Origin: Comamonas granuli NBRC 101663
GTDB taxonomy: Bacteria; Pseudomonadota; Gammaproteobacteria; Burkholderiales; Burkholderiaceae_C
Length of the DNA stretch: 64,000 nt
Direction of reading: 5' to 3'
NCBI RefSeq assembly: GCF_000739995.1
Contig: NZ_BBJX01000011.1
Coordinates: forward strand, 1-64,000
The notes beneath the pieces are model-generated. The model was not told where the DNA came from. It searched no databases and saw only the letters and a program-made list of their open reading frames with translations. Shown here piece by piece: positions 33,190 through 43,681 of this stretch. The position numbers and the translations under genes were made by a program. How positions within the stretch are numbered: position 1 is the first letter of the stretch; each line of letters opens with the position of its first letter.

Positions 33190-33304
33190 GTCACCAGATG
33201 GAACGGGAAATCGCGAAACCATCCTATCATCGTCGAACAGTGCAGCACTGTAAATCGTGACAGGGATTGCCCGAGGGGACCGCTGGACGCAATCCGTGGG
33301 CACC

Positions 33305-33381
33305 TGGTCGGGGTGAGAGGATTCGAACCTCCGGCCTCTACGTCCCGAACGTAGCGCTCTACCAGGCTAAGCTACACCCCG
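33305..33381 (-). tRNA. tRNA-Pro, anticodon CGG
   Basis: A 77-base cloverleaf on the minus strand. Acceptor CGGGGTG pairs with CACCCCG. The anticodon arm is CTACG-TTCGGGA-CGTAG with anticodon CGG at 33347-33345. The T arm is GGAGG-TTCGAAT-CCTCT. The 3' CCA is encoded (33307-33305). It reads the proline codon CCG, abundant in this GC-rich genome. Confidence 0.95.
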
Positions 33382-33402
33382 ATGGTCTGTGCGCGGAACC
33401 GT

Positions 33403-34389
33403 TCAGGTTCTGCGCGTCAGCAGCTGAGCCGCCAATTGTAGCAAAGCTGCGCGGTGCGGATTGTCCGGAAGGATAGAAATTGCGTCCATGGCGCGCTGCG
33501 CCTCTGCGGCGGCGGCCTGCCGGGCCACGTCCAGGGCCCCTGTTTCGCGCACGATGGCGGCGATGGCGTGCAGCTCGTCGGTGCTGCCCTGCTCGATGGC
33601 GTGGCGCACCGTGAGCGCCTGCGCCGGCGTGCCGCGTTGCATGGCGGCGATCAAGGGCAGCGTGGCCTTGCCCTCGCGCAGGTCGTCACCCAGGTTCTTG
33701 CCCATTTCCTGGGTGTCGCCGTCGTAGTCGAGGACGTCATCGATGATCTGGAACGCTGTGCCCAGGGCCTGGCCGTAGGTCGCGCAGGCCTCTTCGGTGG
33801 CCGCGCTGCTGCCCGCCAGGATGGCTGCGAGGCGACTGCTGGCCTCGAACAGCTTGGCGGTCTTGGAGCGGATGACCTGGAGGTAGGCGGCTTCGTCCAG
33901 CGATGCGTCATGCATGTTCATGAGCTGCATGACCTCGCCTTCGGCAATGACGTTGGTGGCGTCGGCCAGGACTTCCATGATGCGCATCTGCCCGGCATCG
34001 ACCATCATCTGGAAGGCGCGCGAGTACAGAAAATCGCCCACCAGCACGCTGGCGGGGTTACCGAAAGTTTCATTTGCTGTGGCGCGGCCGCGACGCATCG
34101 TGGAGGCATCGACCACGTCGTCGTGCAGCAGGGTGGCGGTATGGATGAATTCAACCACCGCGGCCAGGTTGAACCGCTGTGCGCTGTGACAGCCCAGGGC
34201 GCCAGCGACGAGCAGCAGCAGCGCCGGCCGCAGCCGCTTGCCGCCGGCCGCGATGATGTATTGGGAGATCTGGCCCACCAGCGGGACATGGGAGTCCAGC
34301 CGCAGGGCGATGACCCGGTCCACTTCGCGCATGTCCGGGGCGATGAGTGCGAGCGGGGAGGGAGGGGATGGGGGGGTGGAGGCGGTCAA
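33403..34389 (-). CDS. ispB: Octaprenyl diphosphate synthase / polyprenyl synthetase
   Basis: A 328-residue trans-prenyltransferase making the ubiquinone side chain. The first Asp-rich motif is LLHDDVVDASTMRRG and the second IIDDVLDYDGD; GGKRLRPALLLL and LVGDFLYSRAFQMMV match IspB closely. No ATG fits: the TATAAT at 34422-34417 places the transcript start near 34410, and alignment with E. coli IspB needs residues upstream of DMREV. A TTG at 34389 is therefore the best start (E. coli length 323). The N-terminal linker STPPSPPSP is unusual. It is divergent from rplU. Confidence 0.92.
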   Translation of the reverse strand: MTASTPPSPPSPLALIAPDMREVDRVIALRLDSHVPLVGQISQYIIAAGGKRLRPALLLLVAGALGCHSAQRFNLAAVVEFIHTATLLHDDVVDASTMRRGRATANETFGNPASVLVGDFLYSRAFQMMVDAGQMRIMEVLADATNVIAEGEVMQLMNMHDASLDEAAYLQVIRSKTAKLFEASSRLAAILAGSSAATEEACATYGQALGTAFQIIDDVLDYDGDTQEMGKNLGDDLREGKATLPLIAAMQRGTPAQALTVRHAIEQGSTDELHAIAAIVRETGALDVARQAAAAEAQRAMDAISILPDNPHRAALLQLAAQLLTRRT

Positions 34390-34416
34390 GGTGCGTGCTG
34401 CTAGCGAAGTGGGCCG

Positions 34417-34422
34417 ATTATA
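34417..34422 (-). promoter_or_regulatory. ispB: -10 box of ispB
   Basis: Consensus TATAAT on the minus strand, 28 bases upstream of the TTG start. No convincing -35 hexamer is visible at 16-18 bases. Confidence 0.55.
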
Positions 34423-34494
34423 AAAAGCGCCCGCCGTGTCTCCGGGCGCGGTCCCCCGGCTTGGCAAGGGGATGGCTCTTTCGGACAAAAAAGC

Positions 34495-34500
34495 TATAAT
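34495..34500 (+). promoter_or_regulatory. rplU: -10 box of the rplU operon
   Basis: Consensus TATAAT about 97 bases before the rplU ATG. The -35 region is weak. The resulting leader is about 90 bases. Confidence 0.6.
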
Positions 34501-34596
34501 TTACGGTTCCTTGGAAATCGTTCCTCGGAATGGGTGTGCACGAAGCGTCCTGGAAAGCCCGGGGCCGGGGTGCACAAATGCAAGAAAGAGGTCAAC

Positions 34597-34908
34597 ATGT
34601 ACGCGGTCATAAAAACCGGCGGCAAGCAGTATCGCGTTGCTTCCGGCGAAAAAATCAAGGTAGAACAGATTGCTGCGGACGTAGGCCAGGAAATCGTGAT
34701 CGACCAGGTTCTGGCCGTCGGCAACGGCGCGGAACTCAAGGTGGGCACGCCCCTGGTGTCCGGCGCCACCGTGAAAGCCACCATCGTGGCCCACGGCAAG
34801 CACGACAAGGTGCGCATCTTCAAGCTGCGCCGTCGCAAGCACTACCAGAAGCGCCAGGGCCATCGCCAGCAGTTCACCGAACTGCTGATCGGTGCAATTG
34901 CCGCTTGA
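34597..34908 (+). CDS. rplU: 50S ribosomal protein L21
   Basis: A 103-residue protein starting [20 protein letters not shown] and ending in the basic [20 protein letters not shown] segment. It matches E. coli L21 in length (103). AAAGAGGT is 4-12 bases before the ATG; the frame is open 21 codons earlier but that part is leader. It is 17 bases before rpmA and forms the conserved rplU-rpmA-obgE order. Confidence 0.97.
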   Translation: MYAVIKTGGKQYRVASGEKIKVEQIAADVGQEIVIDQVLAVGNGAELKVGTPLVSGATVKATIVAHGKHDKVRIFKLRRRKHYQKRQGHRQQFTELLIGAIAA

Positions 34909-34925
34909 ACTGAGGAGTAGAAGTC

Positions 34926-35186
34926 ATGGCACAGAAAAAAGGCGGCGGCTCTACGCGAAACGGGCGCGATTCCAAGCCCAAGATGCTCGGCGTGAAGGCG
35001 TTTGGCGGTGAACTGATCAGCGCCGGCTCCATCATCGTGCGCCAGCGCGGCACCAAGTTCCACCCCGGCACGAACGTCGGTGTGGGCAAGGACCACACGC
35101 TGTTTGCCCTGGTCGACGGCCACGTGTCGTTCGCCACCAAGGGTGCGCTGAACAAGCATACGGTCAACGTGACGCCGGCTGCCTGA
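34926..35186 (+). CDS. rpmA: 50S ribosomal protein L27
   Basis: An 86-residue protein, [20 protein letters not shown] at the N-terminus, which reaches the peptidyl transferase centre. [20 protein letters not shown] is also diagnostic. GAGGAG-like sequence precedes the ATG. A terminator follows 28 bases after the stop. Confidence 0.98.
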   Translation: MAQKKGGGSTRNGRDSKPKMLGVKAFGGELISAGSIIVRQRGTKFHPGTNVGVGKDHTLFALVDGHVSFATKGALNKHTVNVTPAA

Positions 35187-35214
35187 GGCCTGCCGTCCCG
35201 CGTTCCCCGCTGCG

Positions 35215-35244
35215 AAGCCCCGCCCAAGCGGGGCTTTGTATTTT
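35215..35244 (+). terminator. Rho-independent terminator downstream of rpmA
   Basis: Nine-base-pair stem AAGCCCCGC / GCGGGGCTT (35215-35223, 35228-35236) with a CCAA loop and a TGTATTTT tract. It separates rplU-rpmA from obgE, which would need read-through or a promoter in the next 40 bases. Confidence 0.8.
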
Positions 35245-35272
35245 CCGGGGCAGGGCCGCTGCTGTTTTGTAA

Positions 35273-36355
<1,083 letters not shown>

Positions 36356-36360
36356 AATAC

Positions 36361-36413
36361 GCTACTATTTTGATAGCTTATAGCGCTTGCCCAGCAAGCG
36401 TTGCAACACAAAA
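36361..36413 (+). repeat. Dispersed 55-bp palindromic repeat, copy 6, obgE-proB gap
   Basis: Reads GCTACTATTTTGATAGCTTA then TAGCGCTTGCCCAGCAAGCG. It fills nearly the whole 68-base gap and ends 10 bases before the proB ATG, where no Shine-Dalgarno sequence is evident. Confidence 0.85.
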
Positions 36414-36423
36414 AGACGCAAAA

Positions 36424-37563
36424 ATGGCTTCGAACGTGCTGCGCGATGCCCGCCGCATCGTGGTGAAAGTGGGCTCCAGCCTGGTAACCAACGAAGGCCG
36501 CGGCCTGGACGAAACGGCCATTGCCCAGTGGTGCCGCCAACTGGCTGCGCTGGTGCGCGGCGACGGCCAGGTGCGCCGCGAGGTCATCATGGTCTCCAGC
36601 GGCGCCATCGCCGAGGGCATGAAGCGCCTGGGCTGGACGAGCCGCCCCAAGGAAGTGCATGAGCTGCAGGCCGCTGCCGCCGTGGGCCAGATGGGCTTGG
36701 CGCAGATGTACGAGACCAAGCTGCGCGAGCAGGGGTTGGGCAGCGCCCAGGTGCTGCTCACCCATGCCGACCTGGCTGACCGCGAGCGCTACCTCAACGC
36801 GCGTTCCACCCTGCTCACGCTGCTGCAGCTCGGCGTGCTGCCGGTGATCAACGAGAACGACACCGTGGTCAACGACGAGATCAAGTTCGGCGACAACGAC
36901 ACCCTGGGGGCGCTGGTCGCCAACCTGGTGGAGGCCGACGTGCTGGTCATTCTCACGGACCAGAAGGGCCTGTACACCGCCGATCCGCGTAAGGACCCCG
37001 AGGCGCGGTTCGTGCATGAGGCGCGGGCGGGCGATCCGGCACTGGAGGCCATGGCCGGCGGCGCGGGCTCAAGCATCGGCAAGGGCGGCATGATCACCAA
37101 GATCCTGGCGGCCAAGCGCGCCGCAGGCTCGGGCGCCTCGACCGTCATTGCCTGGGGGCGCGAGAGTGACGTGCTCGTGCGCCTGGTGCAGGGCGAGGCC
37201 ATCGGCACGCTGCTGGTGGCGCAGACGGCCAAGACGCAGGCGCGCAAGCAATGGATGGCCGACCATCTGCAGTTGCGTGGCGCTGTGGTCGTGGATGCCG
37301 GCGCCGCCGCCAAGCTGCGGGGCGAGGGCAAAAGCCTGCTGCCCATCGGCATGACCGCGGTGGAAGGCGAATTCTCGCGCGGGGACGTGATTGCCGTGCG
37401 TGACGCGCAGGGCCGGGAAATTGCACGCGGCCTGGCCAACTACGCCAGCGCCGAGGCGCGCCTGCTGTGCCGCAAGCCCTCGGGTGAATTCGAGCGCCTG
37501 CTGGGCTACGCGGCGGAGCCCGAGATGGTGCACCGCGACAACCTGGTGCTCACCGGCGCCTGA
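36424..37563 (+). CDS. proB: Glutamate 5-kinase
   Basis: A 379-residue amino-acid kinase with a C-terminal PUA domain, first step of proline synthesis. [53 protein letters not shown] and [14 protein letters not shown] are conserved. PUA begins near [23 protein letters not shown] 36424 is chosen ([11 protein letters not shown]); an upstream in-frame ATG at 36370 would lie inside the repeat and add non-conserved residues. Confidence 0.96.
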   Translation: MASNVLRDARRIVVKVGSSLVTNEGRGLDETAIAQWCRQLAALVRGDGQVRREVIMVSSGAIAEGMKRLGWTSRPKEVHELQAAAAVGQMGLAQMYETKLREQGLGSAQVLLTHADLADRERYLNARSTLLTLLQLGVLPVINENDTVVNDEIKFGDNDTLGALVANLVEADVLVILTDQKGLYTADPRKDPEARFVHEARAGDPALEAMAGGAGSSIGKGGMITKILAAKRAAGSGASTVIAWGRESDVLVRLVQGEAIGTLLVAQTAKTQARKQWMADHLQLRGAVVVDAGAAAKLRGEGKSLLPIGMTAVEGEFSRGDVIAVRDAQGREIARGLANYASAEARLLCRKPSGEFERLLGYAAEPEMVHRDNLVLTGA

Positions 37564-37575
37564 AAGCACGGCCCC

Positions 37576-37592
37576 GCGCCGCTGCGCGGCGC
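37576..37592. terminator. GC-rich hairpin between convergent proB and rppH
   Basis: Perfect 7-bp stem GCGCCGC / GCGGCGC with a TGC loop, 13 bases after the proB stop and 29 bases from the rppH stop. There is no T tract on either strand, so a terminator role is only possible. Confidence 0.35.
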
Positions 37593-37620
37593 CCGCGGCC
37601 TGTGCCGGGGCGCGCGCCCC

Positions 37621-38304
37621 TCAACGGGTTCCGTGCGGCAGCTTGCTGCCCCCGGCAGGCGTATCCGGCAGCGCCGACGACGGCGGCGCGGGGTCGAAGC
37701 TGGCGCCAGGCGGCATTTCCACCCCTGGGTGCAGCAGCAACTGGTTCGCGCGCAGGGCGGTGCCCGCTGCCTGGGCGGACTCGGGTTCCCGCGTGCGCAT
37801 ATTGCCGCGCAGGTAGCGGTTGCGGTACTCCTGGCGCGGCAGGAAGCGTGCGAGCTCCGTGAGTGCCATTTCATAGACGCCGCGCTTGAATTCGACCACC
37901 ACATCGAGGGGCACCCAGTAATCGTTCCAGCGCCAGGCGTCGAACTCGGGGTGATCGGTCGCGCGCAGGTTCAGATCCCAGTCGTGACCCAGGAGCTGCA
38001 GCAGGAACCAGATCTGCTTCTGGCCCTTGTAATGTCCGCGCGCGTCGCGGCGGATGTACCGGTCAGGCACCTCGTAGCGCAACCAGTCCCGGGTACGGGC
38101 CACCAGACGAACGTGGCTGGGCGACAATCCGACCTCTTCGTGGAGCTCCCGGTACATGGCTTGTTCGGGGGATTCGCCCCGGTCGATGCCGCCCTGTGGA
38201 AACTGCCAGCTATGGGTGCGTATGCGCTTGCCCCAGAACACCTGGTTCTTGTGGTTGAGCAGGATGATGCCGACGTTCGGGCGAAAGCCGTCCCGGTCAA
38301 GCAT
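37621..38304 (-). CDS. rppH: RNA pyrophosphohydrolase RppH (Nudix)
   Basis: A 227-residue Nudix enzyme that removes pyrophosphate from mRNA 5' ends and so starts decay. It begins [20 protein letters not shown] and has the Nudix box [30 protein letters not shown] and EFDAWRW are RppH-specific. It is about 50 residues longer than the E. coli protein (176) through a Pro/Ala-rich C-terminal tail. It is divergent from proS. Confidence 0.95.
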   Translation of the reverse strand: MLDRDGFRPNVGIILLNHKNQVFWGKRIRTHSWQFPQGGIDRGESPEQAMYRELHEEVGLSPSHVRLVARTRDWLRYEVPDRYIRRDARGHYKGQKQIWFLLQLLGHDWDLNLRATDHPEFDAWRWNDYWVPLDVVVEFKRGVYEMALTELARFLPRQEYRNRYLRGNMRTREPESAQAAGTALRANQLLLHPGVEMPPGASFDPAPPSSALPDTPAGGSKLPHGTR

Positions 38305-38397
38305 AATCTAACCCCAATTTTTACAACTGCGTCCATTATGCATGCCACCTGGTTTGCGGCAAGTGCGGCGCCCCTTCCCCCCGCCTGATTGCGTCCG

Positions 38398-40143
38398 ATG
38401 AAAGCCTCCCAGTTCTTCATTTCCACCCTCAAGGAAGCCCCGGCCGATGCCGAGGTGGTCAGCCACAAACTCATGATGCGCGCCGGCATGGTCAAGAAGC
38501 TGGGCGCCGGCATGTACAACTGGATGCCCATCGGCCTGCGCGTGGTGCGCAAGATCGAGGCCATCGTGCGGGAGGAGATGAATCGCGCCGGCGCGGTGGA
38601 ACTGCTGATGCCGGTGGTGCAGCCGGCCGAGTTCTGGCAGGAAACCGACCGTTGGAGCAAGATGGGGCCGGAGTTGATGCGCGTGAAGGACCGGCATGGC
38701 CGCGATTTCGTCATCCAGCCCACCAGCGAGGAAGTGATCACCGACATTGCACGCCAGGAACTGCGCAGCTACAAGCAGTTGCCCAGGAACTTCTATCACA
38801 TCCAGACCAAGTTCCGCGACGAGCGCCGCCCGCGTTTCGGCGTGATGCGCAGCCGTGAATTCATCATGAAGGACGCGTACAGCTTCGACCGCGACCTGGA
38901 CGCCGCCAAGGGCAGCTACCAGGCCATGGCCAAGGCCTACCGCGCCATCTTCGACCGTTTCGGTCTGCGCTACCGTGCCGTCGCCGCCGACAGCGGCGCC
39001 ATTGGCGGCGATCTGTCCGAGGAGTTCCAGGTCATCGCTGCCACGGGCGAGGATGCCATCGTCTACTGCCCGGGCAGCGGCTACGCCGCCAACATGGAAA
39101 AGGCCGAGGCCCTGGCCCCGGCCGGTCCGCGGCCGGCACCGGCCCACGCCATGGAGAAGATGCCCACGCCCGGCAAGGCCACCTGCGCCGACGTGGCCGA
39201 ATTGCTCGGTGTGCCGCTGGCCACCACCGTCAAGTCGCTGGTGCTGGCCACGGACGAGGTGAACGAGGCGGGCGAGACGGTGAAAAGCACCGTCTGGCTG
39301 CTGCTGCTGCGCGGCGACCATGACATGAACGAGATCAAGGTCGGCAAGGTGCCGGGGCTGGATGCGGGCTTCCGCTTCGCCACCGTGGGCGAGATCGAGG
39401 AGCATTTCGGCTGCAAGCCCGGCTACCTGGGCCCCATCGGCTTGAAGAAGCCCGTGAAGATCGTCGCAGACCGCGAGGTGGCCGTGCTGGCCGACTGGAT
39501 CTGCGGCGCCAACGAGGTGGACTACCACCTCACCGGCGTGAACTGGGGCCGCGACCTGCCCGAGCCCGATGCCGTGGCCGACCTGCGCAACGTGGTGGCG
39601 GGCGACCCCTCGCCCGACGGCAAGGGCGAGCTGGCCATCGAGCGCGGCATCGAGGTGGGGCATATCTTCGTGCTCGGCACCAAGTACAGCAAGGACATGG
39701 GCGCCACGTTCCTGGACGAGAACGGCAAGCCGCAGTTCTTCGAGATGGGCTGCTATGGCATCGGCATCACGCGCCTTCCTGCCGCCGCCATCGAGCAGAA
39801 CCACGACGAGCGCGGCATCATCTGGCCCGATGCCATTGCGCCCTTCACCGTGGTGGTCTGCCCGGTGGGCATGGACCGCAGCGAGGCCGTCAAGGCCACC
39901 GCCGAGCAGCTCTACGCCGACCTGTGCGCCGCCGGCGTGGACGTGATCCTCGACGACCGCGGCGAACGCCCTGGCGCCATGTTCGCCGACTGGGAGCTGA
40001 TCGGCGTGCCGCACCGCGTGACCATTGGCGACAAGAGCCTCAAGGACGGCGTGGTCGAGTACCAGCACCGCCGCGACGCCGCCGCGACCAAGGTGGCCGT
40101 GGCCGACATCCTGGCCCATGTGAAGGGCCGGCTATCGGTATGA
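38398..40143 (+). CDS. proS: Proline--tRNA ligase
   Basis: A 581-residue bacterial-type ProRS. Motif 1 is [20 protein letters not shown], motif 2 [21 protein letters not shown], motif 3 GIGITRL. The YbaK-like editing insertion lies between motifs 2 and 3 (about residues 230-390). The ATG at 38398 ([10 protein letters not shown]) is the conserved start. Its stop overlaps the next gene in ATGA. Confidence 0.97.
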   Translation: MKASQFFISTLKEAPADAEVVSHKLMMRAGMVKKLGAGMYNWMPIGLRVVRKIEAIVREEMNRAGAVELLMPVVQPAEFWQETDRWSKMGPELMRVKDRHGRDFVIQPTSEEVITDIARQELRSYKQLPRNFYHIQTKFRDERRPRFGVMRSREFIMKDAYSFDRDLDAAKGSYQAMAKAYRAIFDRFGLRYRAVAADSGAIGGDLSEEFQVIAATGEDAIVYCPGSGYAANMEKAEALAPAGPRPAPAHAMEKMPTPGKATCADVAELLGVPLATTVKSLVLATDEVNEAGETVKSTVWLLLLRGDHDMNEIKVGKVPGLDAGFRFATVGEIEEHFGCKPGYLGPIGLKKPVKIVADREVAVLADWICGANEVDYHLTGVNWGRDLPEPDAVADLRNVVAGDPSPDGKGELAIERGIEVGHIFVLGTKYSKDMGATFLDENGKPQFFEMGCYGIGITRLPAAAIEQNHDERGIIWPDAIAPFTVVVCPVGMDRSEAVKATAEQLYADLCAAGVDVILDDRGERPGAMFADWELIGVPHRVTIGDKSLKDGVVEYQHRRDAAATKVAVADILAHVKGRLSV

Positions 40144-40763
40144 GCATCGGCCGCCGGGCCTGCCTCGCGGCGGGGGCCGGGCTGTTCCTGGCGCCTGGGG
40201 TTGCGCGCGCGGGCGGACAGATCGAGGAGCCCCTGGCCGATGCCGTGCGCACGGCCTTGAGCTCGGCCATCGCCAACAGCGCGCCGCCCGAACCCCATTT
40301 CGCCACCACCGAGGCGCGCCTGCACTACCTGCGCTGGCTGGGCACCATGAGCAACCGCCTGCGCCGGCGCAAGGCCGACCTGGAGGTGCGGCGCGAGTTC
40401 TTGCAGACCGCCTGGTACGAGAGCGCGCGCGCCGGGCTCGATGTGTCCCTGGTGCTGGGCCTGATCCAGGTGGAGAGCGCGTTCCGCAAGTTCGCCGTCT
40501 CCAGCGTGGGGGCGCGCGGCTACATGCAGGTCATGCCGTTCTGGAGCCGGCTGATCGGCGACGGCGACCCCGGCAAGCTGTTCCATATGCAGACCAATCT
40601 GCGCTTTGGCTGCGTCATCCTGCGCCACTACCTGGACCGCGAGCGCGGCGACCTGTACCTGGCCCTGGGCCGCTACAACGGCAGCCGGGGCAAGCCGGCC
40701 TACCCCAATGCGGTGTTTGCCGCGCAGCGCCATTGGGCCTTCGACGGGCGCCTGGCCCTGTGA
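40140..40763 (+). CDS. Lytic transglycosylase domain-containing protein
   Basis: A 207-residue soluble-lytic-transglycosylase-like protein. A signal peptide is visible ([20 protein letters not shown], with an Arg pair). The SLT core has the catalytic Glu in [20 protein letters not shown] and [10 protein letters not shown], then [20 protein letters not shown]. It would cut peptidoglycan glycan strands in the periplasm. The ATG overlaps the proS stop by 4 bases, so it is coupled to proS, an arrangement I have seen noted in related genomes. Confidence 0.88.
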   Translation: MSIGRRACLAAGAGLFLAPGVARAGGQIEEPLADAVRTALSSAIANSAPPEPHFATTEARLHYLRWLGTMSNRLRRRKADLEVRREFLQTAWYESARAGLDVSLVLGLIQVESAFRKFAVSSVGARGYMQVMPFWSRLIGDGDPGKLFHMQTNLRFGCVILRHYLDRERGDLYLALGRYNGSRGKPAYPNAVFAAQRHWAFDGRLAL

Positions 40764-40769
40764 GTGGGC

Positions 40770-42083
40770 TCAGGCGGGGGGCGCGGCAGGCGAGTCCTCG
40801 GGCAGGCGCGTGACCATGACCTGGTCGATGCGGTAGCTGTCCACGTCGATGACCTCGAACTTGTAGCCCTTCCAGGCCACGCTGTCCGTGCGCCGAGGCA
40901 CGCGGCGCAGCATGACCATCAGAAAGCCCGCCAGCGTCTCGTACTCGTCGGCGTGCGGCAGCTCGTCGAGCTGCAGTGCGTGCAGCACGTCGGTGATGGG
41001 CGTGACGCCGTCGATGAGCCAGGAGTGCTCGTCGCGCCGCACGATCTGCTCCTCGTCGGCGGGGCCCACGAGGTCGCCCATCACCGTGCTCATGACATCG
41101 TTGAGCGTGACCACGCCGACGATGAGGCTGTACTCGTTGACGATGACGGCAAAGTCCTCGTGCACCTGGCGGAACTGCTCCAGCACCTCGGCCAGCGTCA
41201 GGCGGTCGGGCACGATGAGCATCTTGCGCACCAGGTGCTCGTCGGCGAGCGAGATCGGCTGGTTGTTGAGCACGCGCTGGAACAGGTCCTTGGCGTCCAC
41301 GTAGCCCAGCACGTGGTCGATGTCGCCATCGCACACCGGGTAGGTGGAATAGGGCTCGGCGGCGATGCGCGCGCGGATCACCTCGTCGGGGTCGTCGCGC
41401 AGGAAGTAGGCGATGCGGTCGCGCGGCGTCATGGCTGACTCCACGGTGCGCGTGTCGAGTTCGAAGACGTTGGCGATCACCTGCTGCTCGCGCAGCGCGA
41501 GCACGCCGGCGCGCGCGCCGGCCTCGGTCATGGCCAGGATGTCCTCGGAGGTGATGCGCTCGTCGCGCTGGCTGGACAGGCCCGAGAGGCGCAGGAGCGC
41601 ATCGGCGGCGCGCCCGTAGAGCCAGACCATGGGCCGGAAGACGGCCATGCACCACTGCATGGGCAGCACCACGCGCACGGCCACAGACTCCGGGTGCGCC
41701 ATGCCCAGGCGCTTGGGCAGCAGGTCGGCAAACAGGATGAACAGCGAACTGACGGCCAGAAACGAGGCCAGAAAACCCAGGGTCTGGGCGCTCTTGGCGC
41801 TCAGCCACAGCTCGAACAGCGCAGTGAAGTAGGGGCTCAGCGCGCCTTCGCCCACGATGCCGCCGAGGATGGCCACGGCGTTGAGCCCGACCTGCACCAC
41901 GGTGAAATAGTCGCCCGGCTGTTCCTGTATGTGCAGCACGCGCTCGGCGCGTGCGTCGCCCTCGTCGGCCATCTGGCGCAGGCGCAGGCGGCGCGCGGCG
42001 GCCAGTGTGATCTCGGCCACGGAGAAGAAGGCGCTGGCCGCAATCAGCAGGCCGATGATGAACAGGCTTTGGCTCAGGGTCAT
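40770..42083 (-). CDS. CNNM/CorC-type membrane protein (hemolysin family, CBS domains)
   Basis: A 437-residue protein with an N-terminal DUF21/CNNM transmembrane domain (LFIIGLLIAASAFFSVAEIT, VVQVGLNAVAILGGIVGEGA), a CBS pair (MTPRDRIAYFLRDDPDEVIR; MLIVPDRLTLAEVLEQF), and a C-terminal CorC_HlyC domain (SWLIDGVTPITDVLHAL). Such proteins are linked to Mg/Co homeostasis; the hemolysin label is historical. It is convergent with the transglycosylase gene with six bases between. Confidence 0.9.
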   Translation of the reverse strand: MTLSQSLFIIGLLIAASAFFSVAEITLAAARRLRLRQMADEGDARAERVLHIQEQPGDYFTVVQVGLNAVAILGGIVGEGALSPYFTALFELWLSAKSAQTLGFLASFLAVSSLFILFADLLPKRLGMAHPESVAVRVVLPMQWCMAVFRPMVWLYGRAADALLRLSGLSSQRDERITSEDILAMTEAGARAGVLALREQQVIANVFELDTRTVESAMTPRDRIAYFLRDDPDEVIRARIAAEPYSTYPVCDGDIDHVLGYVDAKDLFQRVLNNQPISLADEHLVRKMLIVPDRLTLAEVLEQFRQVHEDFAVIVNEYSLIVGVVTLNDVMSTVMGDLVGPADEEQIVRRDEHSWLIDGVTPITDVLHALQLDELPHADEYETLAGFLMVMLRRVPRRTDSVAWKGYKFEVIDVDSYRIDQVMVTRLPEDSPAAPPA

Positions 42084-42156
42084 GCAATGGCGGCAGAGGT
42101 GCCGGAGCGTGCGCGTGGCGCACCACGGTCTGAGTGTAGCCGGGTGTCCTGGGCCC

Positions 42157-43164
42157 CTATTGCACGAAGCCTATGCGGGCCTTGCCGCTGGCCGCGCGCG
42201 GCAGGTCTTCGGGCTGCACGGCGCTGCGCTGGGCCAGGCGGGCGTTGCCAAAGCCCGTCATGAGCGCGCGGCGCATCTCACGCGGGGGCAGGGCGGCCAG
42301 CAGGTCCAGCACATCGTCGAGCGGCTCGGGCTCCAGCAGGCGCCCCCAGTCGTGGTCGGCGCGGATCTGGGCGTACAGATTGCGCGCGATGGTGCGCGCC
42401 TGCGCGGGGGAGGGGGCCTGCACCTCGAAGACGTTCATGCGGTTGAGGATGGGGTCGGGGATGCTGCGCTCGTCGTTGGCCGTGGTGATCCAGATGACCT
42501 GGCTCGCGTCGATGGGCACTTCGGCGAACTCGTCGGTGAAGGCCTGGGCCGTGTCATGCTCCAGCAGGCTGTAGAGCGCGCCCAGTGGGTCGTACTGCGC
42601 CTCGCTGCTGGCCTTGTCGATCTCATCGACCACGAGCACGGGGTTGGCGTATTCGCCCTCGACCAGGGCCTCGAACACCTTGCCGGGGCGCGCGCCCTTC
42701 CATTGCGCGGACGAGCCCGACAGCAGCCAGCCCGCCGTCATGGAGCCCATGGGCAGCAGGTTCATGCCCGTGCCCAGCAGCTCGGCCAACTGGCGTGCGA
42801 AATGCGTCTTGCCGATGCCCGGCGGCCCGAGCAGCAGCATGGGCGTGACCTCCAGGCCATCGCTGCTGTCCTGCGCCAGGGCGACATGGCGGCGCACATC
42901 GTCGAGCGCCTCGGTGAAGTTGGGCAGTTGCTCGTACAGCGCGCCCATGTCGGGCACGCCGCGCGGCTTGACCTGAAAGCGCTCGGGTCCGCGTTCGAGC
43001 ATGCGTTCGTACACGCTGCGCAGGCCCTCGTGCTCGCGCTGGCCCGCGCCGTCCTGCAGGCGGGCGAGCTTGCGCTCCACGTCGCCGGGATGGAACACCT
43101 TGTGCATGCGCGCCACCGGCAGGTTCAGGTGGAGGGTTTGTGGAACCAGGCTATGGGCTGTCAT
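42157..43164 (-). CDS. Lon-like AAA ATPase lacking a protease domain
   Basis: A 335-residue AAA+ protein. Walker A MLLLGPPGIGKTHFARQLAE, Walker B NPVLVVDEIDKAS, sensor 1 VIWITTANDERSIPDP, Arg finger region ILNRMNVFEV. The Walker A to sensor region resembles the ATPase part of Lon, but no substrate-binding N-domain and no Ser-Lys protease domain follow. A helical N-terminal 100 residues precede the ATPase. Function is not known. It stands alone downstream of a grxD terminator and ends 73 bases before the CNNM gene, all on the minus strand. Confidence 0.8.
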   Translation of the reverse strand: MTAHSLVPQTLHLNLPVARMHKVFHPGDVERKLARLQDGAGQREHEGLRSVYERMLERGPERFQVKPRGVPDMGALYEQLPNFTEALDDVRRHVALAQDSSDGLEVTPMLLLGPPGIGKTHFARQLAELLGTGMNLLPMGSMTAGWLLSGSSAQWKGARPGKVFEALVEGEYANPVLVVDEIDKASSEAQYDPLGALYSLLEHDTAQAFTDEFAEVPIDASQVIWITTANDERSIPDPILNRMNVFEVQAPSPAQARTIARNLYAQIRADHDWGRLLEPEPLDDVLDLLAALPPREMRRALMTGFGNARLAQRSAVQPEDLPRAASGKARIGFVQ

Positions 43165-43267
43165 GGCGAGCTCCTGCGGTCGGGGATGTCACGCCCAAAT
43201 TCAAGCACAGATGCCCGGGCCGCTCAATGCTGGAAATGCCCGGTGTTGCACCCCCTGTTCCAGGCAC

Positions 43268-43293
43268 AAAAAAAGCCGCCCTGGGGGGCGGCT
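43268..43293 (-). terminator. Rho-independent terminator downstream of grxD
   Basis: Seven-base-pair stem AGCCGCC / GGCGGCT (43274-43280, 43287-43293), six-base loop, and seven T on the minus strand. It lies 20 bases after the grxD stop and ends the hemA-prfA-prmC-grxD series. Confidence 0.85.
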
Positions 43294-43313
43294 GGCGCGT
43301 GCGGCGTGCGGGC

Positions 43314-43631
43314 TCAGGTGCCGAGCATCTTCTTGAGTTCGCCCGACTCGTACATCTCCATCATGATGTCCGAGCCGCCGATGAATTCGCCCTTGATGTA
43401 GAGCTGCGGGATGGTGGGCCAGTGGCTGTAGTCCTTGATGCCCTGGCGGATCTCGTCGTCGTCGAGCACGTTGACGGTGGCGATGTCCTTGGGGTCCACG
43501 CCGCAGGCCTTGAGGATTTGCACGGCGCGGCCCGAGAAGCCGCACATGGGGAAGCTGGCCGTCCCCTTCATGAACAGCAGAAGGTCGTTGGATTTGACGA
43601 GGGCGTCGATGCGTTGGTGGATGTCGCTCAT
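43314..43631 (-). CDS. grxD: Monothiol glutaredoxin GrxD (CGFS type)
   Basis: A 105-residue glutaredoxin with the CGFS active site (FPMCGFSGRAVQIL), WPTIPQLYIKGEFIGGSDI for glutathione binding. CGFS glutaredoxins carry [2Fe-2S] clusters. Start at MSDIHQRIDALV. It follows prmC by about 50 bases in the conserved order. Confidence 0.95.
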   Translation of the reverse strand: MSDIHQRIDALVKSNDLLLFMKGTASFPMCGFSGRAVQILKACGVDPKDIATVNVLDDDEIRQGIKDYSHWPTIPQLYIKGEFIGGSDIMMEMYESGELKKMLGT

Positions 43632-43681
43632 GGAGGCTCCGGGATAGGGCTGCTGTGGCGGCAGCGATGGCAAAACCGCGA

